Origin: Pseudomonadales bacterium
Lineage (GTDB): Bacteria; Pseudomonadota; Gammaproteobacteria; Pseudomonadales; Azotimanducaceae
NCBI GenBank assembly: GCA_028281005.1
Contig: JANQKS010000063.1
Location: forward strand, 39,079 to 103,078
Direction of reading: 5' to 3'
Length of the DNA stretch: 64,000 nt
The first letter of the stretch is position 1. Every line of letters starts with the position of its first letter. The translations under genes and the position numbers were made by a program. Below, piece after piece: positions 1 to 9,731 of the stretch. The notes beneath the pieces are model-generated. The model worked only from the letters and a program-made list of their open reading frames with translations. It was not told where the DNA came from and did not search any database.

Positions 1-1
1 A

Positions 2-1009
2 ATCTCGGATCGCACCGACGGCTGGCAGAAATATGTTGCCTCTACAGCACGTAGTCATTATCACGACCTTAGATGGCGGGAGATTTTGGAAGCTGTCATG
101 GGCCGACAAACACACTACCTCACCGCGCGGGACAAGGCCGATAACGTGATTGGTGTTCTGCCGATCGCGCTCACTCGTTCCCGTGTGTTTGGCAACTATG
201 GGGTGTCGCTACCCTACTTAAATTATGGGTCTGCCATTGGCGTCGGTAAAAATGTTGAAGACGCACTCATAAACCATGCTTTCCAACAAGCTGACAAATG
301 GGATTTGTCGCATATAGAAATCCGGGATACCGAGCTGCGTGACGGCCACACTCCCCGAACCGACAAGGTTTGTATGGTGCTGGATCTGGCCGACATTGAC
401 AGTGGCGACCAGCTACTGCTTGCCGTAGGCAGCAAGGTCCGTGCACAAGCCAACAAAGCCTTGAAATCTGGGATCTCCTTTTCCACCGGGGGAATGGATC
501 TGCTAGATGATTACTATCGAGTTTTTGCGCACAACATGCGAGACCTCGGGACGCCTGTGTATTCCAAGGCCTTCTTTTCCGCGATCTTAGAGACGTTTCC
601 TGAAGATACTCTCCTGGTACTCGGGCGTTATCAAGGAAAACCCGTGAGCGCTGCTTTTCTGCTAAAGCATGACGACAAGTGGGAAATTCCTTGGGCGTCT
701 ACATTACGTAGCGCTAACGCTATCGGCGCAAACATGGCGTTGTACGCCACCGTTTTAACGACGGTGATTGAGCGGGGTGCCACGGAGTTTGATTTTGGCC
801 GTTCCACAATCGACGCACCGACTTATAAGTTCAAGAAACAATGGCGCGCACAGCCGAAGCAACTCTATTGGTACTACTCGAATCCTGATTTTGCCAATAC
901 ATTGACAACGGGAAATCGGAAATTTGAACTGGCGATTCAAGCCTGGAAGAGGTTGCCGCTTCCGGTCGCTAATCTGCTGGGTCCCGGAATTGTTAAGAAT
1001 CTCCCCTAG
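2..1009 (+). CDS. FemAB-like GNAT protein, XrtA/PEP-CTERM-associated (5' partial)
   Basis: The frame is open from base 2, so the gene begins upstream of the window; about 335 residues are visible. The N-terminal part has the pattern of FemAB-type acyl/peptidyl transferases linked to exosortase systems: W-Q-K-Y-V near residue 9, a GVLPIALTRSRVFG stretch, then SLPYLNYG. The C-terminal GNAT fold carries the DFGRSTIDAPTYKFKKQW segment, which in this family lies in the acceptor-binding half. These proteins are usually encoded with XrtA exosortase polysaccharide clusters, which fits the PrsK/PrsR/ATPase/kinase genes at 33-41 kb. The substrate is unknown. A TTG at 86 could be mistaken for the start, but the conserved N-terminus lies upstream of it. 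Confidence 0.8.
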   Translation: MSDRTDGWQKYVASTARSHYHDLRWREILEAVMGRQTHYLTARDKADNVIGVLPIALTRSRVFGNYGVSLPYLNYGSAIGVGKNVEDALINHAFQQADKWDLSHIEIRDTELRDGHTPRTDKVCMVLDLADIDSGDQLLLAVGSKVRAQANKALKSGISFSTGGMDLLDDYYRVFAHNMRDLGTPVYSKAFFSAILETFPEDTLLVLGRYQGKPVSAAFLLKHDDKWEIPWASTLRSANAIGANMALYATVLTTVIERGATEFDFGRSTIDAPTYKFKKQWRAQPKQLYWYYSNPDFANTLTTGNRKFELAIQAWKRLPLPVANLLGPGIVKNLP

Positions 1010-1022
1010 AGCCGACAGTGCC

Positions 1023-1637
1023 CTAGGCACTGTTCTCCAACGCCAACGGCGCTTCAGCCTGAGTCAAGCACCCTGCCCCTTCCAACGTCAGATTCACCTG
1101 CCCATACATACTACCTAGCCGATCCAGCACAAACCGGCCAAACAAGCTCTGCACCATCTCCACGGCTTCTTTTTCGAACTTCACGCTGCGGCAGGAAAGT
1201 AAGAAACCGTAGCTCACCTCCTCCGGGCTAATCGGCAAGCTGGTGCGTGCCACCTGTCGTTGGGTCGCATGGGAGGTCCGCTCAGCAATCGTCTGTAGCA
1301 CAGAGCCAAAGTGCGCGGAGCACTTGCCGGCCATGTCGTTCGCCATCATGCGCTCTTCCATGAGCTCCGGGCCATCCGCTGGGGTCCCCATCCAGGCTTG
1401 TCCTGAGGTTTGAATGCGCTTCTTGAAGGTGTGTAGCAACTGTTTTCGTCGTGATCGCAGCTCGCGCATAAGCTCGACTGCGTGACGCTGTTGCGCTTGA
1501 TCTTGGTTGGCGTAAGCCATCTCAAACAAGCCGTCTTCGACGTTGTGGTAGAACCCATCCATCAAACGCGTCAGTTCGCGCGTGGCGTGGGTGTGGATCC
1601 CGGCAAAAAGGTCGTACAGTTCGTTGGGCTCAACCAT
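1023..1637 (-). CDS. short DUF1631-family protein
   Basis: A 204-residue protein of unknown function. The helical segment around residues 40-75 (QDQAQQRHAVELMRELRSRR) resembles the N-terminal region of DUF1631 proteins, large cytoplasmic proteins of proteobacteria that usually exceed 600 residues. This copy is therefore about one third of the usual length and has no PilZ-like C-terminal part. It has no signal peptide or membrane segment. It lies 164 bp downstream of gspM in the same direction and may be read through from the secretion operon. ATG at 1637 is preceded by an AAGGGACG-like ribosome site. Confidence 0.55.
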   Translation of the reverse strand: MVEPNELYDLFAGIHTHATRELTRLMDGFYHNVEDGLFEMAYANQDQAQQRHAVELMRELRSRRKQLLHTFKKRIQTSGQAWMGTPADGPELMEERMMANDMAGKCSAHFGSVLQTIAERTSHATQRQVARTSLPISPEEVSYGFLLSCRSVKFEKEAVEMVQSLFGRFVLDRLGSMYGQVNLTLEGAGCLTQAEAPLALENSA

Positions 1638-1801
1638 CGGTTAACGTCCCTTCCCTCAAAAGTCTCATCTCTTGAAGGTCAGTTTATGACGCTGGGGGGC
1701 AAAAACGTTGATGGGGGTACGGATAGGTTGTGACGGCGGTCTCGAAAATACACTGTATTACGAGTTTTTACCTAAAGGCGGCTGTTGGCACCTATGCCGC
1801 T

Positions 1802-2314
1802 CTACTCCAGCCGCAATTGAGCGTTAACGTAGCCAGGTGCGTCTTCGCTATCGAAGGTCGCTCGTTCGATAGAAACGCCATTGTTTTCATTGAGTTGAGC
1901 AACCCACCTAATAATTTGGTTGAACGATTGTTGTTGCAATACCACACTAATTACGCCGTTAGATTCAGGCTGTAACCGGTTGAGCTTGAGGTCATGGGCG
2001 TCCGCCGCCCGCGTGATCACCGGGATTAACGCGCGGCCCGCCTGGTTGGCTTGGTTGCCTGAACGCGCAGCCTGCTTGGCGGCTTGCTCGTTTTTGCGCA
2101 TCCAATCGAGCAACTGCTGTGCGTTTTGATGACGATTGGCCTCTAGCGCTCGCCAATCCGAGATGGGTTTCCATAACACCATCCACAGGACGGACACCAC
2201 CACTAAACTGGCTACCGCAGCGATAATGAGCTGTTCGCTGCGTTCACGGCCATAGTACCAACGCCCCACACCGGAGCTACGCAGACTGGTCATGGCGTTG
2301 TCAAAACGGCTCAT
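1802..2314 (-). CDS. gspM: type II secretion system protein M
   Basis: A 170-residue inner-membrane protein with one transmembrane helix at about residues 29-48 (LIIAAVASLVVVSVLWMVLW), followed by a coiled-coil-prone segment and a small periplasmic ferredoxin-like domain. GspM dimerises with GspL and helps anchor the GspE ATPase to the inner-membrane platform. Its start overlaps the gspL stop by 4 bases (ATGA), which indicates translational coupling. It is the last gsp gene of the operon here; gspN, gspC and gspD are not adjacent. Confidence 0.88.
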   Translation of the reverse strand: MSRFDNAMTSLRSSGVGRWYYGRERSEQLIIAAVASLVVVSVLWMVLWKPISDWRALEANRHQNAQQLLDWMRKNEQAAKQAARSGNQANQAGRALIPVITRAADAHDLKLNRLQPESNGVISVVLQQQSFNQIIRWVAQLNENNGVSIERATFDSEDAPGYVNAQLRLE

Positions 2315-3567
2315 GAGGCATACCTCACGCGTAAGCGGGAGCGTGCCCCGCTCTCTTCCTGCTCTGCACTCACCACTTCAACTTCAACACCCTCGCCCGC
2401 CAATTTTTCTTTGATGACATCGAGATCCGCATAACTTTTGAGCATGAGCTCCACGGTGAGCTCTTGGCGTTGTTCGGTGTAGCTCAGACTATCGACGATG
2501 CCGGCATCGTCAATCACGTTGGCAAATTGTGCGGTTAGGCCAACAAATGTGCTGCTGTCCGCACCGTCGCCGGTGCCGCTCTGGCCGAGTTTGGCCCGCA
2601 TGCGACGGCGCAACTGATCCAGGGTGCGGGGCTGACTCTCACGCGGGAAGGCTTCTTTGTACAAGGCAAAACTCTCGGCTTCGAGGCGATCTGCTTCGGC
2701 GCTCGCCCAAAAGCCTTGCACCACCATGCCTAGGAAGGCGACCACCACCCAGATGGCGGCCAATGCGCCTACGGCGCGCCATCTGCCAGCGTTGGCGCTT
2801 TGGGGTCGTGCGGCTTGATAGCGCTCCTGCAAGAGGTTGATGTAATTCGCATCGGGCACACGCTCGGCGAGAAAATTAAGCACTCCGCTGTCCGAGACGG
2901 CTACAAACTCAACCTCGGGATTGTTCTCCAGCTGTCCGCGCTCAATATCGCTTAACTCACCATTAATGGTGACAATGTGCTCAACGTCAAGGGTGTTCAA
3001 AGCAAACACTAGGTTGCCGCGGTCGATGGTGGCGGCTTCAGCCATGCTGGCAACCAACGCGGTGTTGCCGTCAAACAATACGCTGGCGGTACTTTCATCG
3101 CGGGGCAACACCGCGGCATCAAGGATGAAGGCGCCAGGATTTACGCCCAAAGATTTGAAACAATCCAGCCAATTTTGCATCACCTCGTGGGCGACGATGT
3201 TACAGAGCACCGGCGTACCCGGTTTGATCGCGCCGTGGGCAATGTGCATCTGCTCAATGTCCGTGGCGACAAACTCTTCCGCGGCAAAAGGCAGCGCGCG
3301 TCGAATCTGTGCGGCGCTGCGACCCGGGACCTCGCAATTCACCACCAACACAAATTGGCTGGGTAGGAATACGACGGTGTTGCCAGGATCTCCCAACCAG
3401 TCGACGTTTGGATCAGCTATGTCGGCCAGGCCACGATAGTCGGTCACACCGCCGCCGCGCACCGAGCCGTCTGCTTCCCTGATCAGCCACTCCACACCCA
3501 GCTCATAACCCTCACCGTCCGGTAGAACGTTGGCTTCAGACAAAACGCGTATAAAAAGCCGCGGCAT
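2311..3567 (-). CDS. gspL: type II secretion system protein L
   Basis: A 418-residue bitopic protein. Residues 1 to about 255 form the cytoplasmic actin-like domain that binds GspE. A transmembrane helix follows near residues 265-288 (ALAAIWVVVAFLGMVVQGFW), then a periplasmic domain ending in a ferredoxin-like fold that pairs with GspM. Its size and layout are typical of the family. The start overlaps the gspK stop by one base (TAATG) and its stop overlaps the gspM start, so the three are translationally coupled. Confidence 0.88.
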   Translation of the reverse strand: MPRLFIRVLSEANVLPDGEGYELGVEWLIREADGSVRGGGVTDYRGLADIADPNVDWLGDPGNTVVFLPSQFVLVVNCEVPGRSAAQIRRALPFAAEEFVATDIEQMHIAHGAIKPGTPVLCNIVAHEVMQNWLDCFKSLGVNPGAFILDAAVLPRDESTASVLFDGNTALVASMAEAATIDRGNLVFALNTLDVEHIVTINGELSDIERGQLENNPEVEFVAVSDSGVLNFLAERVPDANYINLLQERYQAARPQSANAGRWRAVGALAAIWVVVAFLGMVVQGFWASAEADRLEAESFALYKEAFPRESQPRTLDQLRRRMRAKLGQSGTGDGADSSTFVGLTAQFANVIDDAGIVDSLSYTEQRQELTVELMLKSYADLDVIKEKLAGEGVEVEVVSAEQEESGARSRLRVRYAS

Positions 3568-4514
3568 TAAGCTTCCTCGGTGGTCACGGTCAGATTTGAT
3601 CGGAACAGTTTACCAAAGTCTCGCTTTAGAACCGTAACTACGCCACTGTCTGGGTCACGATATAGCAGGCTTTGTAAGGTCACGGAGCTGCTGCCCACCT
3701 GGGCTTGTGCGTGTAAGGAAAAGTATTGGCTGTTCACAGTCAGCGCAGCGGCTACAGGGACAAAATCTTCATTGACTTGTATGAACTCGCCGGTGTCCGC
3801 AAAACTACGCTCCTCGGCCACAATGGGCTCGGTGACGGCCAGGCTCAGTCCTTTGTCCAGTGAAGCTAAGGTGTGTGCGTTGGCGGTGTTGATATTGATC
3901 AACGTTTCTGAATCCGGCAACAAGCACACGTGGGGCAACAGCAGCCCAATTTGTTCCCGGTCCAAATTCTGCAGCAAGTAGAGCTCAGAGATATCCGTTA
4001 CAGGCTGATTTGGCGTCCGGTGCGGCGGTTGGGCTATGAGGTAATCGCGATCTTCGGCTCCAAAGCCGGTGACTTCAATATCGTCATCGATCCAATCCTT
4101 CCAGGTTTCGGCAATCTGCGGCTGCAGGCCCACATTAGTGGCCAAGCGCTGCAAGCGTTCGATCGCCACCTTGCTGTCCGAACCCACCACGCTGTTGAGA
4201 TTGAAACAGCCGTTAAGATCACGCAGTTGCGCTTCCAAGTAGCCGCCTTCGTCCAATTCAAACGGCATCGTCTGCTGGGCCCACAACTCACCCATATGGT
4301 CGCTGTCTTTACCTGAGTTGGTGAGGTCTTCATAGAGGGCCTGACGCGCCAGTGTTTCCGCGCCGAGCACATAATGCAGCGCTTGGTTTTGTTCAAACGT
4401 ATTCTGATGTTGGTTGATGACCAGGTTGTGGCTGGCCAGCAGACGGCTGGCTACCGCCATGAGGATGGCAACAATTAACAACACGCTGACCAAAGCAACG
4501 CCTTGCTGCCGCAT
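3567..4514 (-). CDS. gspK: type II secretion system minor pseudopilin K
   Basis: A minor pseudopilin of about 315 residues. The prepilin leader is very short and basic (MRQQG), cleaved after Gly, with V rather than F at +1, followed by a hydrophobic helix (VALVSVLLIVAILMAV). The large alpha-helical domain contains the GspK repeat signature around residues 110-230 (LNGCFNLNSV, FNLNSV-type strands, and ININTANAHTLASL). GspK caps the pseudopilus tip with GspI and GspJ. I chose ATG 4514 because it places the leader correctly and lies 4 bases before the gspJ stop; upstream in-frame starts would extend into gspJ. Confidence 0.88.
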   Translation of the reverse strand: MRQQGVALVSVLLIVAILMAVASRLLASHNLVINQHQNTFEQNQALHYVLGAETLARQALYEDLTNSGKDSDHMGELWAQQTMPFELDEGGYLEAQLRDLNGCFNLNSVVGSDSKVAIERLQRLATNVGLQPQIAETWKDWIDDDIEVTGFGAEDRDYLIAQPPHRTPNQPVTDISELYLLQNLDREQIGLLLPHVCLLPDSETLININTANAHTLASLDKGLSLAVTEPIVAEERSFADTGEFIQVNEDFVPVAAALTVNSQYFSLHAQAQVGSSSVTLQSLLYRDPDSGVVTVLKRDFGKLFRSNLTVTTEEA

Positions 4515-4518
4515 GCGC

Positions 4519-5130
4519 TTAGACACTCGGCACCTCCCAGATGCGCTCGACCACGCCATAAGGCGCCAATTCGATACGCATGATGATCCCCACCAAAGCC
4601 GTGGCGGGGTCTTGGTTACTCACCCCGGCTTGAGGCCAGAACGTGTGTTCGTTGCCGCTGCCGTCCAGGGCATAAAACTCAACCTGCTCGACGTCTTCGA
4701 GCAAAGTTTGATAGGCGGGTTCTGTATCCTGCGCCCGGTCCAATACCGGCCAATAGCCGCGCAGAAGTTTGTTGTCCTGCACCAGGTAACCAACCCGCTG
4801 GACTTCAGCACGCGGCAGTTGCAAGGGGTTACGCCAGCCGCCGCGGGTGAATTCAATAGCGCCGTCTGAGCCGATGACCAGCGCTTGCAGAGGGTCGCCG
4901 TAGTTGTCGCGAATCGGCCGGTCAGCCAGTTGCATGACGTCGCGTTGGATGATCTGCATGGCGCGATGGATATCGCCCAAGCGGTCGCCGCGGTCGGAAA
5001 GGTCGTCCTGGGCGTTGATGGTATTGGACAGAAGCTGCGCGCTGACGACCCCAATAATGGCAAATACCAGAAAGGCCACCAGAATTTCGATGAGGGTGAA
5101 ACCTGTTTGGCGGGTTGTTATGCGCTTCAT
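4519..5130 (-). CDS. gspJ: type II secretion system minor pseudopilin J
   Basis: A 203-residue minor pseudopilin with a type III prepilin signal: basic leader, then TG cleavage before FTLIEILVAFLVFAIIGV. The conserved Glu at +5 needed for pilin packing is present. GspJ forms the tip complex with GspI and GspK. The segment IQRDVMQLADRPIRDNYGD is typical of the family. The start overlaps the gspI stop by one base. Confidence 0.88.
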   Translation of the reverse strand: MKRITTRQTGFTLIEILVAFLVFAIIGVVSAQLLSNTINAQDDLSDRGDRLGDIHRAMQIIQRDVMQLADRPIRDNYGDPLQALVIGSDGAIEFTRGGWRNPLQLPRAEVQRVGYLVQDNKLLRGYWPVLDRAQDTEPAYQTLLEDVEQVEFYALDGSGNEHTFWPQAGVSNQDPATALVGIIMRIELAPYGVVERIWEVPSV

Positions 5131-5525
5131 CAGTAGCGCCCCACAAATGCCACGCTGTGATCAAACGGCCCCAGCGTGTGGCCGCCGGGTTCAAGTTCGT
5201 AGACGTCTACCTCAACGCGCCGTACCCAGGGGTGATCGGTAGCGGTAATTTCCGTGCGTACCTCCCAATCCCGTTCACCCATAAACACACGTGCCGTGTC
5301 TTTCCCTTCCGGTATGGCATTGTTGTCGTTGCGTAAGCTGATGCGTAGACGGTGTAGCTGATTCTGCGCGACCCAGTGGGCCATAGTGCGCCGCTCTAGG
5401 GTGAAAGTTTGGTTCGCCACCCCGCCGATGGCGTTGGAAATGGTGATGCCAACAGTGGCGATCACGACCACCGCCAACAGCATCTCCAGCAGGGTGAATC
5501 CCACAATTCGCTTAAACTTCATCAC
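5130..5525 (-). CDS. gspI: type II secretion system minor pseudopilin I
   Basis: A 131-residue minor pseudopilin with leader MMKFKRIVG and mature start FTLLEMLLAVVVIATVGI. The family signature AHWVAQNQLHRLR lies near residues 44-56. It nucleates the pseudopilus tip with GspJ. The gene overlaps gspH by 14 bases; a second Met three bases in (5522) is equally possible as start. Confidence 0.87.
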   Translation of the reverse strand: MMKFKRIVGFTLLEMLLAVVVIATVGITISNAIGGVANQTFTLERRTMAHWVAQNQLHRLRISLRNDNNAIPEGKDTARVFMGERDWEVRTEITATDHPWVRRVEVDVYELEPGGHTLGPFDHSVAFVGRY

Positions 5526-6051
5526 CGCGCTCTAAGCTGGTGCGGGTAAAACCGTCGGAGCGTAACAGCCAGGGGGTGGTTTCCCAGTCTTCCGGTTCTA
5601 CAGAAAGGGTAAACGGTGTGGTTTCACCACTGGAAAATAAAACGATGTTGGGAATTTCATCCTCATCTTCGTCGGGTTGCTGGTTGTTTAGGGCCAAGGC
5701 GCCAGGAATCTCCTCAATCTCCAATTCGAAACGTAAACCTTCGACATAGTCTTCCGCTGCAAACGGTTTCTCAACGCGTTGGATCCACTCGCCGTTAATC
5801 TCGTCAAATTCGGCAAAACGCACACCGTCTTCATCGATGTACACGCCCCACTCGCGGTTGGCTTGTAATGCCTTGTCGCGCGCATGTTCAATTTTCAAGG
5901 CGAGGCGTTCGCAGTAGCCACGCAAAGTTTGCTCGCGGTCTACACCGGTGAAGGAGCCCACGACGACACCCATGAGAATGGAAACCACCAACACGACCAC
6001 TAAAATTTCTACTAGGGTGAAGCCCGCGGTTGGCGTGCGGTACTTGTGCAT
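5512..6051 (-). CDS. gspH: type II secretion system minor pseudopilin H
   Basis: A 179-residue pseudopilin with leader MHKYRTPTAG and mature FTLVEILVVVLVVSILMGVV. It is longer than GspG and has an acidic insertion near residue 110 (QQPDEDEDEIP), which fits a GspH/FimT-type minor pseudopilin that links the tip complex to the GspG shaft. It lies 3 bases downstream of gspG and overlaps gspI. Confidence 0.85.
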   Translation of the reverse strand: MHKYRTPTAGFTLVEILVVVLVVSILMGVVVGSFTGVDREQTLRGYCERLALKIEHARDKALQANREWGVYIDEDGVRFAEFDEINGEWIQRVEKPFAAEDYVEGLRFELEIEEIPGALALNNQQPDEDEDEIPNIVLFSSGETTPFTLSVEPEDWETTPWLLRSDGFTRTSLERGDEV

Positions 6052-6054
6052 GGC

Positions 6055-6510
6055 TTACAAATCTGCGAGACGTATATCCGCGTTGAGGCCGTCGCCGCCG
6101 TCTTGCCCGTCCGCGCCTAAGCTGTAGAGCGTAAAATTGGTGTCATTGCGCTCGTAGATGTAGGGAGAACCCCAGGGATCGGTGGGCAACTTTTTAATGT
6201 AACCGTCCGGGTTCCAGTTTTTAGGCTCGGGAAAGCCGCTGGGCCGTTCCACCAACGCCTCCAGGCCTTGCTCTGATGAGGGATATTGGAAATTATCTAA
6301 ACGGTAAACGTCTAACGCGCTGGCTAAGGAGCGCAGGTCGGTTTGCGCCGCCTGTATGCGTGCGGTGTCCGGCCGGCCCATAATTTGCGGCACAACCACG
6401 GCACCGAGAATGCCGAGGATCACTACCACCACCAAAATTTCGATCAGGGTAAAACCGCGCGCGACCGGTTTACGCTGCTGTTTACAACGATGTCTGTGCT
6501 TCATTTTCAC
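6055..6510 (-). CDS. gspG: type II secretion system major pseudopilin G
   Basis: A 151-residue major pseudopilin. The prepilin leader ends in ARG and the mature part starts FTLIEILVVVVILGILGAVV. The C-terminal domain has the invariant pattern DNFQYPSSEQGLEALV, WNPDGYIKKLPTDPWGSPY and the calcium-loop segment GADGQDGGDGLNADI, all diagnostic of GspG. It polymerises into the pseudopilus that pushes substrates through the GspD channel. Confidence 0.95.
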   Translation of the reverse strand: MKMKHRHRCKQQRKPVARGFTLIEILVVVVILGILGAVVVPQIMGRPDTARIQAAQTDLRSLASALDVYRLDNFQYPSSEQGLEALVERPSGFPEPKNWNPDGYIKKLPTDPWGSPYIYERNDTNFTLYSLGADGQDGGDGLNADIRLADL

Positions 6511-6523
6511 TTCTCCTCAACCA

Positions 6524-7741
6524 CTACACCAGCTGATTCATACTCAATATCGGCAGCAACACCGCCATCACTATGAACATCACAACCGCCCCCATGATCA
6601 GCAACATGGCGGGTTCAAACAGTTTTACAATGGTGGACACAATACGCTCTACCTCAGCCTGTTGGTAGGTGGCCACGCGGTTTAACATGCTGTCCAATTC
6701 TCCGCTCTGCTCACCGCTGCCTACCATATGCAGCAACATCGGTGGGAACTGCCCCACTTGTTCCAAACTCACCTTTAAACTCATGCCTTCGCTGACGGTC
6801 TGGGTGGCTTCCTGCAGGCGCCGCTTCAGCCAGGTATTGGACACAACTTCGCTGGCAATGTTCATGGCTTCCACCAATGGCACGCCGGCACCGGTAAGGA
6901 TCGATAGCGTGTTCGCATAACGCGCGGCGTTGGCGCTACGGCTGATGCGGCCAATCATCGGCATGGCAAATTTCTGCTGGTCAAAGCGCAGACGGATGTT
7001 TGATTGCGCCAGCGCCCAGCGGACCAACGTGATGAGCAAGATTACGCCGCCGAGGATAGCCCACCAGTAGTTGCGCAGCGCATCGGTAATGTTAATAAGC
7101 AGCACGGTAAACCACGGCAATGCTTGGCCGGTGTCTTCGATGACGCTGATCATGTCCGGCACGATGTAGACCATCAGGGCGCCGACAATCACAAAAGCCA
7201 TGACCAGTAATGCAACGGGGTAAAACAACGCCATCTCTACGTTGCGGGTGGATTCGAACTGACGTTCCAAGTAATCCGCCAGATTCTCAAGCACACGGTC
7301 CAAGAAGCCGGATTGCTCGCCGGCCGCCACTGAGGAGCAATAAAGATCGGAAAAACTGTTGGGATAATCGCGTAAACTGCTGGCCAGAGAATGGCCTTCC
7401 ATGACTTTACTGCGGATCCCCAGAATGAGCGCAGAAACATGCTGCCGCTCGGTTTGTTGCGCCACCGCGCTTAGAGCTTCTTCGATGGGTAAGCTGGATG
7501 CGATCAGGGTCGCCAATTGGCGGGTGAATAAAACCCGATCCAGGGCGGACATGCGGCGTGTGAAACTGATTCCGAAGTTGTCGCTCTTCGGTTTGCCGCG
7601 GTCGCTGGCAGGTGAAACTTCCAGCGGCATGAGACCGCGGTCACGTAAAGTCTGGCGTAATTGGCGAGCGCTGTCGGCTTCCATAACGCCTTTGTTTTGC
7701 TTGCCATTGGCGTCGAGTACAACGTATTCAAATGCGGCCAT
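6524..7741 (-). CDS. gspF: type II secretion system inner membrane protein F
   Basis: A 405-residue polytopic platform protein. Two tandem GspF domains (about residues 70-195 and 270-395) each carry the family pattern FTRQLATLIASSLPIEEALS / YANTLSILTGAGVPLVEAM. Hydrophobic helices lie around residues 170-195, 220-245 and 375-400. It connects the GspE motor to pseudopilus assembly. It lies between gspE and gspG with short gaps. Confidence 0.95.
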   Translation of the reverse strand: MAAFEYVVLDANGKQNKGVMEADSARQLRQTLRDRGLMPLEVSPASDRGKPKSDNFGISFTRRMSALDRVLFTRQLATLIASSLPIEEALSAVAQQTERQHVSALILGIRSKVMEGHSLASSLRDYPNSFSDLYCSSVAAGEQSGFLDRVLENLADYLERQFESTRNVEMALFYPVALLVMAFVIVGALMVYIVPDMISVIEDTGQALPWFTVLLINITDALRNYWWAILGGVILLITLVRWALAQSNIRLRFDQQKFAMPMIGRISRSANAARYANTLSILTGAGVPLVEAMNIASEVVSNTWLKRRLQEATQTVSEGMSLKVSLEQVGQFPPMLLHMVGSGEQSGELDSMLNRVATYQQAEVERIVSTIVKLFEPAMLLIMGAVVMFIVMAVLLPILSMNQLV

Positions 7742-7781
7742 TGGATCTTATTGTCTTCTTGGAGGCGGCCAACTGCGGGCG

Positions 7782-9389
7782 TTAGTCTTCAAGGGTGACG
7801 CGCAGCACTTCCTGCACTGTTGTTACACCCGCTAAGACTTTGGCTTTGCCGTCTTCGCGGATGCTTGGCGAAATGCGACGCGCGTATCCCGTGAGTTCCT
7901 GTTCGCTGACTTGATCATGAATCAACTGGCGGATGGTGTCGTCAACCACCACCAGTTCATAGATGCCGGTGCGGCCACGATAACCAGAGTGGCTGCACGC
8001 TTCACAGCCTTTGGCGTCATATACCGTCGCGGAGCTTTCTTTTAGGAACTGTAGTTCAGCCGTGGTGGCGGGCCGTTGTTCCCGGCATTCGGGGCACAAA
8101 GTACGCACCAGGCGTTGCGCCAGCACACCCACCAGGCTTGATGACAGCAAAAATGGCTCCACACCCATATCCATAAGACGGGTTACCGCGCCGACGGCGG
8201 TGTTAGTGTGCAAAGTCGACATTACCAAGTGCCCGGTCAGCGAAGCTTGTATGGCGATTTCCGCGGTTTCCAGGTCGCGAATTTCGCCGACCATGACCAC
8301 ATCCGGGTCTTGGCGCAAAATGGCGCGCAAACCGCGGGCGAAGGTCATATCTGCCTTGGTGTTAACTTGAGTTTGACCAATACCGGGCAGGTTGTATTCG
8401 ATCGGGTCTTCCACCGTCAAAATGTTGATGGTGTTGGTGGACAACTCTGCGAGCGAGGCATACAACGTGGTGGTCTTACCTGAACCGGTGGGGCCCGTGA
8501 CGAGAAATATGCCATGAGGTTTGTGCACCACCGAACGCAGCGTCTGCAGTTGTTCGTCCGCCATACCCAGATTTTGTAGGGTCAGGCGCCCGGCTTGTTT
8601 GTCTAACAGTCGCAACACCACACGTTCGCCAGAGCTGGCCGGCATGGTGCTCACGCGTACATCTACCTCGCGGCCACCGATGCGTAAGGAGATGCGGCCG
8701 TCTTGAGGAATACGTTTTTCAGCGATGTCGAGGCGTGCCATGACCTTGATGCGCGATACCAGCAGCGGCGCTAGTTCGCGTTTGGGTTTAACCACTTCAC
8801 GCATGACGCCGTCCACACGGAAACGCACGCAAAGCTCTTTTTCGAAAGTTTCGATGTGGATGTCCGATGCGTTTTCGCGTATGGCTTCCGCCAGCAAGGC
8901 GTTGATCAGCCGAATGATTGGCGCATCGTCTTCCTGCTCCAACAGATCTTCGGTTTCGGGCACCGAATTGGCAAGACTGGCGAGGTCCATTTCTTCGCCG
9001 AGGTCTTCCACCATTTGTCGAGCTTCTGAAGAATCTCGGGAGTAAGTGTCGGTGAGCAACTGCTCAAACTCCTCCTCCGCCACCACGCGTACATCGAGTT
9101 CACGCTTGGCCAGGCGCCTGACTTCCGCCAGGGTGGTCAGCGAAGGCTGACCCTTGCAGGCCACATCTGCTTTGTTGCCGGGCAATTGTTTGCCGGTGAT
9201 GACGATGCTGAAACGTCGCGCAAAGGCAAACGGCAACATGGCGGCCTCAGTGGGGTCAGATTGGCCCCCACCCATTGGGTCTGGCGCGTCTACGGCGTCG
9301 GTCACCGGAGTTGCCGTCGGTGTTTGCTCGAGGTCTGAGCTGACTGTGGTTGAATCCATCGTCGGTGCCGCTTCGTTCATGTACTTCAA
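7782..9389 (-). CDS. gspE: type II secretion system ATPase E
   Basis: A 535-residue cytoplasmic hexameric ATPase that powers pseudopilus extension. An N-terminal extension of about 50 residues rich in Thr/Asp precedes the N1 domain ([13 protein letters not shown]). Walker A is [15 protein letters not shown], followed by the Asp box and Walker B region ([19 protein letters not shown]) and the His box. The tetracysteine zinc site CPECREQ...[18 protein letters not shown] is intact. It is the first gene of the leftward operon. Confidence 0.95.
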   Translation of the reverse strand: MKYMNEAAPTMDSTTVSSDLEQTPTATPVTDAVDAPDPMGGGQSDPTEAAMLPFAFARRFSIVITGKQLPGNKADVACKGQPSLTTLAEVRRLAKRELDVRVVAEEEFEQLLTDTYSRDSSEARQMVEDLGEEMDLASLANSVPETEDLLEQEDDAPIIRLINALLAEAIRENASDIHIETFEKELCVRFRVDGVMREVVKPKRELAPLLVSRIKVMARLDIAEKRIPQDGRISLRIGGREVDVRVSTMPASSGERVVLRLLDKQAGRLTLQNLGMADEQLQTLRSVVHKPHGIFLVTGPTGSGKTTTLYASLAELSTNTINILTVEDPIEYNLPGIGQTQVNTKADMTFARGLRAILRQDPDVVMVGEIRDLETAEIAIQASLTGHLVMSTLHTNTAVGAVTRLMDMGVEPFLLSSSLVGVLAQRLVRTLCPECREQRPATTAELQFLKESSATVYDAKGCEACSHSGYRGRTGIYELVVVDDTIRQLIHDQVSEQELTGYARRISPSIREDGKAKVLAGVTTVQEVLRVTLED

Positions 9390-9731
9390 AAATCCCGTTT
9401 GATCATCGTCGCCGTTCTGTCACCGCAGGTGAGGCTGTACCGTCGGTCATCCTGCCTCGGGTTTTGGCGTCTAATAATATCAATAAGTTAGCGTGAAACC
9501 TAAACCGCTCATAGGTAGCTGGGCAGGACAGCAAACCCAGATTGATGACTGGATCACATTCAAGCCCTATGAGCGTACGTGCATAGTGTTTCAGTTTCAT
9601 GATTAAGACCCTTCCTACTGTCATAGATTCAGTGTTTGGCACACACTAAAACCGCGGCAGCCTATGCCCACACGCAATCTTTGCGGGTATGATCCCACGC
9701 CAAGTTCAGCACGCTCTTAAGAGAGGCAATC
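9390..9731. other. 342-bp divergent intergenic region between gspE and pyrB
   Basis: No convincing gene is present. Small open frames in it have no recognisable sequence and poor starts. The region must hold the promoters for the leftward secretion operon and rightward pyrB. A GAGAGG ribosome site ends it, just before the TTG of pyrB. I see no clear hairpin with a T-run and no known riboswitch. Confidence 0.4.

Noticed and set aside
9403..9642. 79-residue open frame in the gspE-pyrB gap
   Set aside because: No ribosome site, no recognisable sequence, and it occupies the divergent promoter region.
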